Shown piece after piece: positions 15,171-23,883 of a stretch of DNA of 34,477 nt. The position numbers and the translations under genes are program-made. The stretch covers positions 1-34,477 of the IMG/VR virus record IMGVR_UViG_3300038566_000030, one strand, 5' to 3'. A model generated the notes under the pieces. That model had not been told where the DNA came from. It saw only the letters and a list, made by a program, of their open reading frames with translations, and did not search any database. How positions within the stretch are numbered: the stretch's first letter is position 1; every line of letters begins with the position of its first letter. This stretch comes from a virus.

Positions 15171-17005
15171 TGGAAGCTAACGTTAAGGACCTTCGAGAAA
15201 CTTTCAAAGTAGGCTATGAGGCTTTTGAAGCTTCTCGTATAGAAGCTAATACTGTGTGGGACCTGTACCATAACCGTCACTACACGGCTGACCAGCTTGC
15301 AGTGTTAGAGAGCCGTGGACAACCCGCTGAGACTTTCAATGTAGTCAAGATGTTTGCTCGTATGCTTGTAGGTTACTACTCAACTATAGTTAACACAATA
15401 ATAGTTAACCCGACTAATCCTCGGGATATTGACACAGCAGCTGTGCTCAACGATACTATTAACTATATCTTTGAGGACAGCCGCTTTGATATTGAGGGTG
15501 ACCAGATTAAGCTAGGTGGAATGATCTCAGGTCTACTGTGTAGCTATACTAATGTGGAGTACACAGGTGAGCGAGACCAGTTTAACAGGCCTATCAATAA
15601 GGTTGTCATCCATCATGTAGCAGACTCAGAGTTAGTTCTGGACCCTAACAGTGTTATGGACGACTACTCTGATGCAGCTTACTTACACCGGTTTAGATGG
15701 ATGTCAGCTGACCAGGTGTCTAAGACTTTTGGTAAGGGTGTGATGGATAAGATCACATCTTACTATAACTTCTTAAACATCAATGAGGCAGACTTTGAGT
15801 TTAACTACGGTCAAGAGTGGACAGGTTACTACAGAGTATTTGATAACTACCTTATTGTACACTCTGTGATAGAAGACTCTGCAGGTAAGCGCTGGTCTTG
15901 CTTCTGGCATGACGAGGTGATGATTCTTAAGGAAGAGATCACGTACAAAGAAGCTAGATGGCCCTACCGTGTGCAGAAGTTACATAGTTCAAACAAGACT
16001 GAGTACTACGGAGTATTCCGAGAAGTCATAGAGGCTCAGCGTGCTATCAACCAGGCGTTGTTGAAGATTCAGCTAATGGCTAACTCAGAGAAGGCTTATG
16101 TGCAAGATGGAGCTGTTGAGAACATTGACGAGTTTACCTCAGTCTTTAATAGAGTTAACGCTGTCATACCTGTACTGGACCTTAGCGGTATAAGAATAGA
16201 GAAGTTAGCTAAAGAGATTCAGGACCAGTATGTCATTGTTGATAAGGCTCTTGATCGTATCCAGCGGGTCCTGGGTATCAACGATAGCTTCCTAGGCATG
16301 GCTTATGCCTCTGACTCAGGCCGCAAGGTTAAGCTACAACAGAGCGCTACGATTATGTCACTTAGATACGTGACTGCTCGTATTGAAGCGTTCTATCGTT
16401 CTCTTGGTGAGGATATTGCTGCATTAGTTAAGCAGTACTATACTGCTAACCAGATTATGATGGTTGCTGATGAAGTGGCAGGTCCTCGTTGGATAGAGGT
16501 TAATAAGCCAATGATGCAGTTTACTGGTAAGTTTACACCTGAGGGTGAGCCTGAGTATACTCCTATACTTCTACCTCAACTTGACCCAGCTTCAGGGGAC
16601 TTTCTTGAGGATGACGAGGGCAATGTTATATTAGCTCCGGTATCAGAAGAAGGTACAGAGTTTGGCTTTACTAAGTTCCAGATTAAGATAGAATCTACAG
16701 CGTATAATGATGAGGATGAGAAAGCTCAGTTACTACTTGAGACTATGATGTCAGGCCAGATTGGTCAGATGGTATCTCAGGTTAATCCTGCTGGATTCTT
16801 CAAGATGGCTGCTTTGTCTGTCAAGTCTACTAAGACTAAGTTTAGCCCTAACATAGCTGAGGTGTTAGATAGAACTGCAGCTATGTTAAGCCAAGACCCT
16901 GCAGCTAATGAACAAGCAGCACAGAATGCTGGAGGTGGCCAACAAGCTTCATCACCGCAGAGTAAAGCACTAAAGCTTCCAGCTAATACAAATGAAGGAG
17001 TCTAG
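15170..17005 (+). CDS. Portal protein (P22-like)
   Basis: The 611-residue protein should form the dodecameric channel at one head vertex, through which DNA enters and leaves and to which the terminase docks. The N-terminus reads like P22-type portals (TVWDLYHNRHYTADQLAVLE, then GQPAETFNVVKMFARMLVGY). A middle region follows (AYLHRFRWMSADQVSKTFGK), then the helical stem (VFREVIEAQRAINQALLKIQ) and a Gln/Ala-rich tail (QQASSPQSKALKLP). The length fits. It lies far from the terminase genes, which is unusual compared with lambdoid layouts but seen in other short-tailed phages. Confidence 0.85.
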   Translation: MEANVKDLRETFKVGYEAFEASRIEANTVWDLYHNRHYTADQLAVLESRGQPAETFNVVKMFARMLVGYYSTIVNTIIVNPTNPRDIDTAAVLNDTINYIFEDSRFDIEGDQIKLGGMISGLLCSYTNVEYTGERDQFNRPINKVVIHHVADSELVLDPNSVMDDYSDAAYLHRFRWMSADQVSKTFGKGVMDKITSYYNFLNINEADFEFNYGQEWTGYYRVFDNYLIVHSVIEDSAGKRWSCFWHDEVMILKEEITYKEARWPYRVQKLHSSNKTEYYGVFREVIEAQRAINQALLKIQLMANSEKAYVQDGAVENIDEFTSVFNRVNAVIPVLDLSGIRIEKLAKEIQDQYVIVDKALDRIQRVLGINDSFLGMAYASDSGRKVKLQQSATIMSLRYVTARIEAFYRSLGEDIAALVKQYYTANQIMMVADEVAGPRWIEVNKPMMQFTGKFTPEGEPEYTPILLPQLDPASGDFLEDDEGNVILAPVSEEGTEFGFTKFQIKIESTAYNDEDEKAQLLLETMMSGQIGQMVSQVNPAGFFKMAALSVKSTKTKFSPNIAEVLDRTAAMLSQDPAANEQAAQNAGGGQQASSPQSKALKLPANTNEGV

Positions 17006-17007
17006 TA

Positions 17008-20000
17008 ATGCCTTTAGGACAGTTTATAAAGTCAGGCCTTAAAGAGGGTATAGAGAACTTGCCGGAGCAAGCAATCAAGGCTGAGTCGGTACCTAATGTC
17101 TTAGCTAAGAAAGGCATTAAAGCTGAAGAGCTTGAGTTCTCTAAGATGGGCTTACCTACTGAAGGTAAGGTAACGAAAGCTGACTTAGCTGAAGCAGAGT
17201 CCAAGCGCCAGGACGTCTTTGATGTTGTTGAGACTGACTCTGGCTACCAGTCTTATAGTTTAAAAGCTGGTAAAGCTAACCCTACGTACAAAGAGAAAGT
17301 GTATACGTTTAGGCAGGAAGAGCCTAGCGCTGACGACGGCTACTTAGGTATAGAAGAGTTGAGAGACCTTGCACAACGCGGAGACCTACCAGGCTTAAGA
17401 GGCTCGTCTAGGTACACTTCTTCACACTTCCCTGAGGTGCAAGACTACTTGTTCCATACCCGCACGTTTGATGATACCTGGGGCACAAATAAAGTACGAG
17501 TACTCCAGGAGCTCCAGTCTGACTTACACCAACAAGGTAGGCAATTTGGTTACGACGACGGTACTACCCTAGCGGAGGCGGATAAAGCGCAGCTACGTCA
17601 CTGGCTTGATGCAGCAGGTTCGGATGAGCATGCTAAGGCTGCAGGTTATAAAGACTTTGCGGAGCTAGACAACACCGTAGTTAACCTAGTTAATAAGAGC
17701 AAGGCAGGTGAGGTAGACGACTATGACCAAGCTGCTCGAGAGCTTCTTGAAGACAACACAGACAAGCCCCCAGTGTCACCTTTAGAGAAGTCCTGGACTC
17801 GTAAGGCTATAGAACGTGAGGTTGCTTCAGCGGTAGAAGAAGGACGTGAGCAGTTAGCTATACCAATAGCTGGTCCAGACATCAAGAACTTAGTTAGAGG
17901 CGAGGGTGTACAGAAGGTCTACGAGACTACAGTCCTTAACACAGCTAAGAAAGTAGCTAAGTCTCAAGGTATGAAGTTTGAGGTTGTAGCTAAGGGCGGT
18001 AAAGCTATTGAAGACCTAACAGAGATTAAGAGGCTGCTTGACGCAGGCGATGAAGCAGGCGCTAAGGCTTTGTCACAGAAGAAGTTTAGACGTAGCGTTG
18101 TCTTACTCCAAGATATAAAGAATGGTGTACCACTGCATGAGATCATGGAAGTTAGGGGTTTTGACCCTGGTCGCACAGCTCCTAATATCTCAGACCCCAG
18201 CTTAGCTACTATGCTGAGTAAAAACCTAGACAAGATGGCTGACCCTACTACACGGGATTTTCATGGTCCTGACCTTGCAGAGAACTTAGTGCAAGACACT
18301 GCGCTTGCGATGGAGAAAAAGTGGATACCAAAAGCAGAGGGTATGGAGCTACTGAGACTCTTTAACGAGGTAGAGCAGGGTACTAAGACTGTTGAAGAAG
18401 CCAAGGCTTTTATTCATGGCACTAAGGTAATGCAAGATGACTATGCCGTCATTAGCTTTGGCGAGCGTACTCCGCAGTTTGCACTATACTCATCCGGACC
18501 TACTGGAGCCTTTGCAGTCTACGAGGCCCTTAAACTAGGAGCAAGTGAAGATGAAGTTAAACAAGGTATGCTCGATGCTGGCTATGATGAAGCAGACTAT
18601 GCAGAGTTTTATAATCAAGCTACTAAGATTGCCCAGGGAGTTGCAGCAGGTATACCTGAGGAAGAGATCAGAGCTACTCTTGAGAAAGCGGAACCTACTG
18701 TAGTTGGTGAGGAGTCTACACCTCTTACCCCTGTAGATAATTACTGGACTGAGTCTGAGGTACTTAAGTTACAGCCTGCTTATAAGAGTTTGCAAGATAT
18801 GCAGAAGTCTCAGGAGCGCCAGCGTGCATTTGCGCGTATAACAAGTGAGGACGAGCTGTCAGCTCAAGACTTATTAAAGCATGCCCAGGTTATAAGCCCT
18901 GCAATGGCCTCTATGAGCACACAGGTTAGTGGGTTCTTTGGTAATGAAGCTAACAAGCAGATAGCAGCTGAAGCTAACCAGGCTATGATACAACGTATAG
19001 TTAACTTGCTACAGAAGAAGATTAACAAGCCTGTGGAGTTTAAGAACGGTGGGTACGTTGTACAGACTGAGCAAGGCGAAGTTCCTGTAGATACTACCTT
19101 CTGGCAGTCTATGGAGGGTGTCGGTGGTGAGACTGTTGGTAACTTAGCTGGGGCAATTGCTGGAGCCAAGGCTGGAGCTAAAGTACCGACTGTAAACCCT
19201 TACGCTAAAGGTTTAGCTATAATTGGTGGGTCTGTTCTAGGTGCGGCAGGCGGCGGTATCATAGGTACAGAGCTAGACTACTTACAGAGCTCTATAGCAT
19301 TGAGCGAAGACCTAGATGCCCAGGTCGCAGGTATGAAAGCCCTGCAGGCTGCAGAGATAAGTGTCCTTGCAGACCTAGGAATTATAGGTGGTGCTCAGGT
19401 AGCTAAGGGTGCGTGGACCACAGCGATAAGAGCTAAAGACTTCGTGGCGGCTGGTAACCCTGAAGGTGCTGTTAAAGCTCTACACGACTCTCTGTATGTT
19501 ACAGAAGATGAAGCCCGCGAGGCTGTTGAGAGGTTAGGTAGACTATCTGATGTACCTGGCAAGCTCCCAGCGGAACAACAGATAGCAGCTGTTGCATTGA
19601 CCCAGCCTGGTATGGAGGGTCTTGTAGGTGCCGCAACTAAGTTGGACGTTGCTACGTCTATGGCACTGTCTAAGTCTATTGACGCAAGAGCTAAGGACCT
19701 ACTCAAGACTACAGCGGAGTTTGCACCGGATAGAATACCTCGGTTGATTAAAGAAGACTTAGCTAATTATACTGCAGACGTTAAGCAGTTCTATCATGGA
19801 GTTAAAGAGCAGGCTGCGAAGTCTTCTAAGGCAGGTAACTTTGAATTCGACTATGATAAGCTAGTGCTTGACCCTGTGCTTGAACGGATAGAGAAAGACT
19901 TGGTACCTGGTCCAGTCCTGGAGAAGTTTAGCTTCCAGGCTAGAAAGATCAGAGCCATGTCAGATAGCCGGACATTCACTGACCTACTGGATATGCGACA

Positions 20001-21054
20001 GTTAGTTAATGAGTTCATGTACAACAAGAACCTTCGTAATGCTAAGGGCTATGGTGAGTTAGCTACAGTGAAGTCTAATATAGACAAGGCAATAGCTGAT
20101 GGAGCTAAGGTTGCGGTAGAGAATCCTACTCAGTGGCTCAAGGATTATAGCTTAGCTAACTCTCAATATTCGGCTATGAAAGGCCTTGAGAAGAACGTTA
20201 TAGTTAAGTTAATGAATAGACCTGGGATTAATCCTAGCCTCGTCACAAAGAGCCTGGCCAAGTATATAACGGCTTTGGATGGGACATTTAACGAAGTAAT
20301 GACAAAACTACCTAAGAACCTCCGACCTGGTATTGAGGGCTCGGTGATGAATACATTAGCTGAGAAGTACACAGCTGGTGTAACAGACGGGGTTAGAGCT
20401 ACGCACTTTCCTAAGCTCGCAGATGACTTGAGTAAGATCACCTTCACTACTCCTGAGATGCGTAAGCTAAAGGTAGCCGTTATGGAGATGGCTGAGGTGT
20501 TTAGGAATGACATACCATTATCTCAGGCAGCTGGGCAGATAACTATACCAGGCTTCCAGAGCTTCTTGACTACTGACCCAGTCGTACGGGCACAGTTTGA
20601 GGTGGCCTCATCTGTCTTCAACGCTGTACGGAAGTTCAAGCCTACAACTAAGGGTAGAGAGACTGCGTTAGTTCTTAAGACTGCTGAGGTTCTTGAGAAG
20701 CCTTTAAACTCTAAAGCTGTAAGAGAGCTAATGGAAGAAGCAGGTGACAGAGTTAACATAACGGCTGAAGTACAAAAGTTAGCTAATGAGGCAGCTAAGG
20801 CTCAAGCTAAGGGTTTAGATAAAGACACAACTAAGGTTGTGTTATTTGGTGATGGCCCTGTACTTAGTTTCAAAGGCACAGGTAAGCGTACGTCAGTTCC
20901 ACAGCATCGTATAGCCACACACGAGATCGTTGAAACTGTAGCAGAAGCTGAGGGAATTAACTTAGCTAACAAGAAAGCATTAGATCAAGCACTTAAAGCT
21001 CGAGGCTACTCAGTAGTCCAGATAGGCACAGGCAAAGTTAGGAGAATCAAATAA
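17008..21054 (+). CDS. Giant internal virion protein, 1348 residues
   Basis: Residues about 140-190 hold a block found in many large phage proteins: YLFHTRTFDD, then VRVLQELQSDLHQQGRQFGY. A partner block at about 290-330 (VRGEGVQKVYETTVLNTAKK) belongs to the same domain. The function of this domain is unknown; related domains occur in large multidomain phage proteins delivered with DNA. Around residues 710-755 lies a Gly/Ala-rich region (GNLAGAIAGAKAGAKV, then GLAIIGGSVLGAAGGGIIG) that may span a membrane. The rest is helical. Its size and place after the portal fit the largest ejection protein. It has no lytic transglycosylase motif that I can see. Confidence 0.6.
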   Translation: MPLGQFIKSGLKEGIENLPEQAIKAESVPNVLAKKGIKAEELEFSKMGLPTEGKVTKADLAEAESKRQDVFDVVETDSGYQSYSLKAGKANPTYKEKVYTFRQEEPSADDGYLGIEELRDLAQRGDLPGLRGSSRYTSSHFPEVQDYLFHTRTFDDTWGTNKVRVLQELQSDLHQQGRQFGYDDGTTLAEADKAQLRHWLDAAGSDEHAKAAGYKDFAELDNTVVNLVNKSKAGEVDDYDQAARELLEDNTDKPPVSPLEKSWTRKAIEREVASAVEEGREQLAIPIAGPDIKNLVRGEGVQKVYETTVLNTAKKVAKSQGMKFEVVAKGGKAIEDLTEIKRLLDAGDEAGAKALSQKKFRRSVVLLQDIKNGVPLHEIMEVRGFDPGRTAPNISDPSLATMLSKNLDKMADPTTRDFHGPDLAENLVQDTALAMEKKWIPKAEGMELLRLFNEVEQGTKTVEEAKAFIHGTKVMQDDYAVISFGERTPQFALYSSGPTGAFAVYEALKLGASEDEVKQGMLDAGYDEADYAEFYNQATKIAQGVAAGIPEEEIRATLEKAEPTVVGEESTPLTPVDNYWTESEVLKLQPAYKSLQDMQKSQERQRAFARITSEDELSAQDLLKHAQVISPAMASMSTQVSGFFGNEANKQIAAEANQAMIQRIVNLLQKKINKPVEFKNGGYVVQTEQGEVPVDTTFWQSMEGVGGETVGNLAGAIAGAKAGAKVPTVNPYAKGLAIIGGSVLGAAGGGIIGTELDYLQSSIALSEDLDAQVAGMKALQAAEISVLADLGIIGGAQVAKGAWTTAIRAKDFVAAGNPEGAVKALHDSLYVTEDEAREAVERLGRLSDVPGKLPAEQQIAAVALTQPGMEGLVGAATKLDVATSMALSKSIDARAKDLLKTTAEFAPDRIPRLIKEDLANYTADVKQFYHGVKEQAAKSSKAGNFEFDYDKLVLDPVLERIEKDLVPGPVLEKFSFQARKIRAMSDSRTFTDLLDMRQLVNEFMYNKNLRNAKGYGELATVKSNIDKAIADGAKVAVENPTQWLKDYSLANSQYSAMKGLEKNVIVKLMNRPGINPSLVTKSLAKYITALDGTFNEVMTKLPKNLRPGIEGSVMNTLAEKYTAGVTDGVRATHFPKLADDLSKITFTTPEMRKLKVAVMEMAEVFRNDIPLSQAAGQITIPGFQSFLTTDPVVRAQFEVASSVFNAVRKFKPTTKGRETALVLKTAEVLEKPLNSKAVRELMEEAGDRVNITAEVQKLANEAAKAQAKGLDKDTTKVVLFGDGPVLSFKGTGKRTSVPQHRIATHEIVETVAEAEGINLANKKALDQALKARGYSVVQIGTGKVRRIK

Positions 21055-22844
21055 TGACTGTACGTAATATAAAGAAGAGCCTTGCAGGAATGGAAGACAT
21101 AGCACAAGGTGTAGGACCAGTAACCCAGACCCGTGCTGATACTTCAGTAGTCATGAACCGCATGGACGTACCGTTTGCTGTACTAACAGTAGCGGAGATG
21201 TCAGCGCTTGATCCATTAGTTTATACCCGAGCCCGCGTCTACTTGAATACTACACAGTTCGCTGACTATGTGTATGATGAAGCAAACTTGACTGGCGTCC
21301 CGTCAGACGTAGCAGCAGGTACATGGATAGCGGTCAGCCCGCGGTACACCTTTGGACACCGGACTATAGAGTCCAGGCTACAAGACCGGTTAAGCCTTAA
21401 AGACTTTGGGGCCAACCTAGATGGTACCGACGATTTAACTTCAGTGCAAGCAGCTATAAACTATGTAGATGAGACCAGGGCAGTCTTAGGCTTAGCCGGA
21501 CTAACAACAACGCTAAGCGCCAGCCCAGTAAATACATTCGGTGTCCCTTTTGAAGAAGGTAAAGTATTGGTACCCTCTGAAATTCCTGGGTACAAAACAC
21601 AGTTAAATACCTATGCCGATGATATTAATGGTCTAATGATTGCAAGGGAGAATCTTGCAACTTGGTGGCTAGAGACAGGTGGTAGCACACTACAGAACAT
21701 GTACTTGTTTGGAGACAGTACAGTAGAAACAGCCCCACACTTCCCGGATAAACCTGAGAAGCTAGTTCGACAAGCTCTAGTTGCATCAGGGATCAACGAT
21801 ATTATAGTACACAACCAGGGTCTCTCGGGTACTTCGTGGAGTGACCTAGACGCAATACCATACTTAGGTGCTGCTACTAAATTGATAGTTATAAAATACG
21901 GTATTAACGATGCAGTTAAGCCAGATGCGTTAGCTACACTTGCTACAGATGCAAGGACGAAGCTAGCAGAGATAAGGGGAAATGCTAATGGAGGGTTTAA
22001 GACACTGTCAATCCTCCTAATGGGCCCAAATAGTACTTATAGGCCTTCTACAGATCAAGATGCTAAATGGTATGAAGATTTAAGGAATCTATACGTACAA
22101 TTATGTAAAGAGTTTGACTGCGCCTACTTCGATACCTATGCCTATTTACAACAAACAAAAGAAGCCCCTGGTTGGTGGATGGACGATACAGGTACTGGGG
22201 AGGGGCTGCACCCTAATCCAGTGGCAGTAAGGTGGATTTGGCGAAACGCTTTTGTAGACTTTATATTCACTAGAGGAGAGTGGAGCTTAGTTAAAGCTAA
22301 TAACTACAGTAATATGACCTTGACGATGGACGCACCAACCCCTTCGAGAGAACCTCAGCTGTATGATTTAGGTACGTCTTTACATTCGGCGTTGACTGCA
22401 AATGGTTGGTTGATGAACGGAATATTAATTACCCATAGACAGGCTGGAGGGGTCGTCGTACAGACTTTGTACTCCCAGGATATAGTGCCTAGGACAATAA
22501 CTAGACGAGGTGGCGGTCTTACCTGGACCCAATGGACCGGGCAACTCCTACTCGTTACAGCGTTCTTAAACACTTGGGCAAATAAACTGGGCGGTCACCA
22601 AGAGGCGGGATGGCAAGTAGGGGCAGACGGATTTATTGAGCTCTTTGGAGTTTTGACTGCTGGGGTGAACGGTTCGTCGGCCTTTACATTACCGGCCGAA
22701 GCTCGCCCAGCAAGGGCACACGTCCATTCTGACGGCCTGGCAGGGAAGATAACAGTCTTTAGTGATGGTAATGTGGTACCCCAATCTACAGATAATACTA
22801 CTGTTAGCTTGTGTGGGATTCGGTTCCCAGCTGTGGCGGTGTAA
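21054..22844 (+). CDS. Tailspike with SGNH/GDSL esterase domain
   Basis: The 596-residue protein shares its N-terminal attachment segment (KSLAGMEDIAQGVGPVTQTR) with the tailspike at 6633. A beta-helix cap follows (SLKDFGANLDGTDDLTSVQA, about 121-140). Next is an SGNH hydrolase: FGDST with Ser222, KYGIND with Asn285, and EGLHPN with His386. These supply the nucleophile, oxyanion and base residues; the usual Asp before the His is replaced by Glu383. A C-terminal knob-like domain contains GGGLTWTQWTG. Such enzymes remove acetyl groups from host surface sugars. The start overlaps the preceding stop (TAATG). Confidence 0.85.
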   Translation: MTVRNIKKSLAGMEDIAQGVGPVTQTRADTSVVMNRMDVPFAVLTVAEMSALDPLVYTRARVYLNTTQFADYVYDEANLTGVPSDVAAGTWIAVSPRYTFGHRTIESRLQDRLSLKDFGANLDGTDDLTSVQAAINYVDETRAVLGLAGLTTTLSASPVNTFGVPFEEGKVLVPSEIPGYKTQLNTYADDINGLMIARENLATWWLETGGSTLQNMYLFGDSTVETAPHFPDKPEKLVRQALVASGINDIIVHNQGLSGTSWSDLDAIPYLGAATKLIVIKYGINDAVKPDALATLATDARTKLAEIRGNANGGFKTLSILLMGPNSTYRPSTDQDAKWYEDLRNLYVQLCKEFDCAYFDTYAYLQQTKEAPGWWMDDTGTGEGLHPNPVAVRWIWRNAFVDFIFTRGEWSLVKANNYSNMTLTMDAPTPSREPQLYDLGTSLHSALTANGWLMNGILITHRQAGGVVVQTLYSQDIVPRTITRRGGGLTWTQWTGQLLLVTAFLNTWANKLGGHQEAGWQVGADGFIELFGVLTAGVNGSSAFTLPAEARPARAHVHSDGLAGKITVFSDGNVVPQSTDNTTVSLCGIRFPAVAV

Positions 22845-22845
22845 C

Positions 22846-23232
22846 TTGGGTATTCTAGGTTCACTCTTTGGGAGTGACAACTTTGTAAACAGGGCGATGA
22901 ATGGAGTGGACTCAGTAGTGTTCACTCCACAGGAGAAGGCCGAACACTTCTTGAAGTCGTTAGAGCATTATGAACCATTTAAGATAGCTCAGCGTATGAC
23001 CGCGGCTATAGTAGGTATACCTTATGTGTTTATCTATGTAGTGTCAGCGCTGATGCTGGGGTCTAGTGTATTCTTTGAGGACCCGGAGGTGGTGAAGAGG
23101 ATTGTCGGGGTGTCTAGTGAGTTAGCTACGCGAAACACAGATACCTTAGGATTACCGTTCGCCCTTATCGTGGGCTTTTACTTTGCCGGTGGTATGGCGA
23201 ACGGTGTAGTAGCTAAACTTAAGGGTAAGTAA
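22846..23232 (+). CDS. 3TM-type holin
   Basis: The likely start is the TTG at 22846, one base after the tailspike stop, giving 128 residues beginning MGILGSLFGSD. The longer frame from 22762 lies inside the tailspike gene. The sequence EHYEPFKIAQRMTAAIVGIP at about residues 42-61 matches the conserved core of the holin family also found in gene transfer agents. Membrane segments follow: VFIYVVSALMLGSSVFF and LPFALIVGFYFAGGMANGVV. The protein should make the pores that end infection and let the lytic enzyme reach the wall. It lies back to back with the DUF5675 gene. Confidence 0.7.
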   Translation: MGILGSLFGSDNFVNRAMNGVDSVVFTPQEKAEHFLKSLEHYEPFKIAQRMTAAIVGIPYVFIYVVSALMLGSSVFFEDPEVVKRIVGVSSELATRNTDTLGLPFALIVGFYFAGGMANGVVAKLKGK

Positions 23233-23629
23233 CCATTGGTCGGTACTGAGTAATTTCTAACTGGAATTCCTCAGTACCTTCTAATATTACATTGAACCCT
23301 GCCATAGCCTGCCTACTCTTAGCTACGCCGTAGGTGGTCTCCATGATCTCTGTACCGAGACCTATGCAGCCTTCTACATCTGTAGCATAATTAGCTACGT
23401 GTATAAGTATATGAGTACGGCCGGGGACATCTAGGACTTCCCAGGCGTTAGGGTACTTAGTTGAGCTGTACCGACGCACCGTGTAAGTACCTTCAGGTAT
23501 GCAACTAATGTTCTTAGCATTGCGCACCCAGGGTCTCTCTATTGTATGTAATAACTCACCTCTGACACTTAAGGTTCCTAGGGTAGCTATAGGGCTATAT
23601 GTATGTCTAGCTAAACTAACTTTAAGCAT
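23219..23629 (-). CDS. DUF5675 protein, candidate lysis enzyme
   Basis: The ATG at 23629 is chosen because GGAGGAG stands eight bases upstream; it gives 136 residues. The conserved features of DUF5675 are visible: IERPWVRNAKNISCIPEGTY (about 30-49), then ILIHVANYATDVEGCIGLG (74-92) with His77, Asn80 and Cys88. A His followed by a GCI motif recalls the active site of L,D-transpeptidase-like folds, but this is only a resemblance. It lies next to the holin gene, and no other lysozyme, amidase or peptidase is seen in the window. It is therefore my candidate for the lytic enzyme. It overlaps the VRR-NUC gene by 19 bp. Confidence 0.65.
   Translation of the reverse strand: MLKVSLARHTYSPIATLGTLSVRGELLHTIERPWVRNAKNISCIPEGTYTVRRYSSTKYPNAWEVLDVPGRTHILIHVANYATDVEGCIGLGTEIMETTYGVAKSRQAMAGFNVILEGTEEFQLEITQYRPMVTYP
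23242..23278. terminator. Inverted repeat at the convergent junction
   Basis: GGTACTGAG (23242-23250) pairs with CTCAGTACC (23270-23278), giving a 9-bp stem and a 19-base loop. It lies where the rightward virion operon (ending at 23232) meets the leftward early operon (ending at 23219). It is inside the last codons of the DUF5675 gene, so it could stop rightward transcription before it runs far into the opposing operon. No T-run is present. Confidence 0.45.
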
Positions 23630-23883
23630 TCTTGCAACTCCTCCATTGACCATACTACGAAGGCTAAGCCTCCACGTTTATTTACTTCACTTATATTGTA
23701 CTCTTGCAGCTTTGAAGCTTTGTTCTTACCGAACTTAACCTCTATACCTACAAACCTACCACCAGGTGCACAAGCTATAATGTCCATAATGCCACTACGA
23801 TTACACACTATAGTCTTGACAGTCCAGTAGCCCTGTTGTTTAAGATAGCTAAGTATCTTCGTCTGTAACTTTTGTTCACTCAT
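23611..23883 (-). CDS. VRR-NUC domain nuclease
   Basis: The gene encodes a 90-residue protein starting at 23883 (MSEQKLQTKI); the longer upstream frame overlaps the ligase gene and lacks domain sequence. It is a stand-alone VRR-NUC nuclease: SGIMDIIACAPGG carries Asp34, and FVGIEVKFG carries Glu48 and Lys50 of the PD-(D/E)xK active site; KLQEYNI follows. Members cut branched DNA such as flaps or junctions. Its start overlaps the ligase stop as ATGAGTGA, so translation is probably coupled. In this operon it could process recombination or replication intermediates before packaging. Confidence 0.85.
   Translation of the reverse strand: MSEQKLQTKILSYLKQQGYWTVKTIVCNRSGIMDIIACAPGGRFVGIEVKFGKNKASKLQEYNISEVNKRGGLAFVVWSMEELQECLKLV

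Noticed and set aside
22762-22845. Upstream extension of the holin frame
   Set aside because: It overlaps the tailspike C-terminus by 83 bases; the TTG at 22846 gives the family's normal N-terminus.
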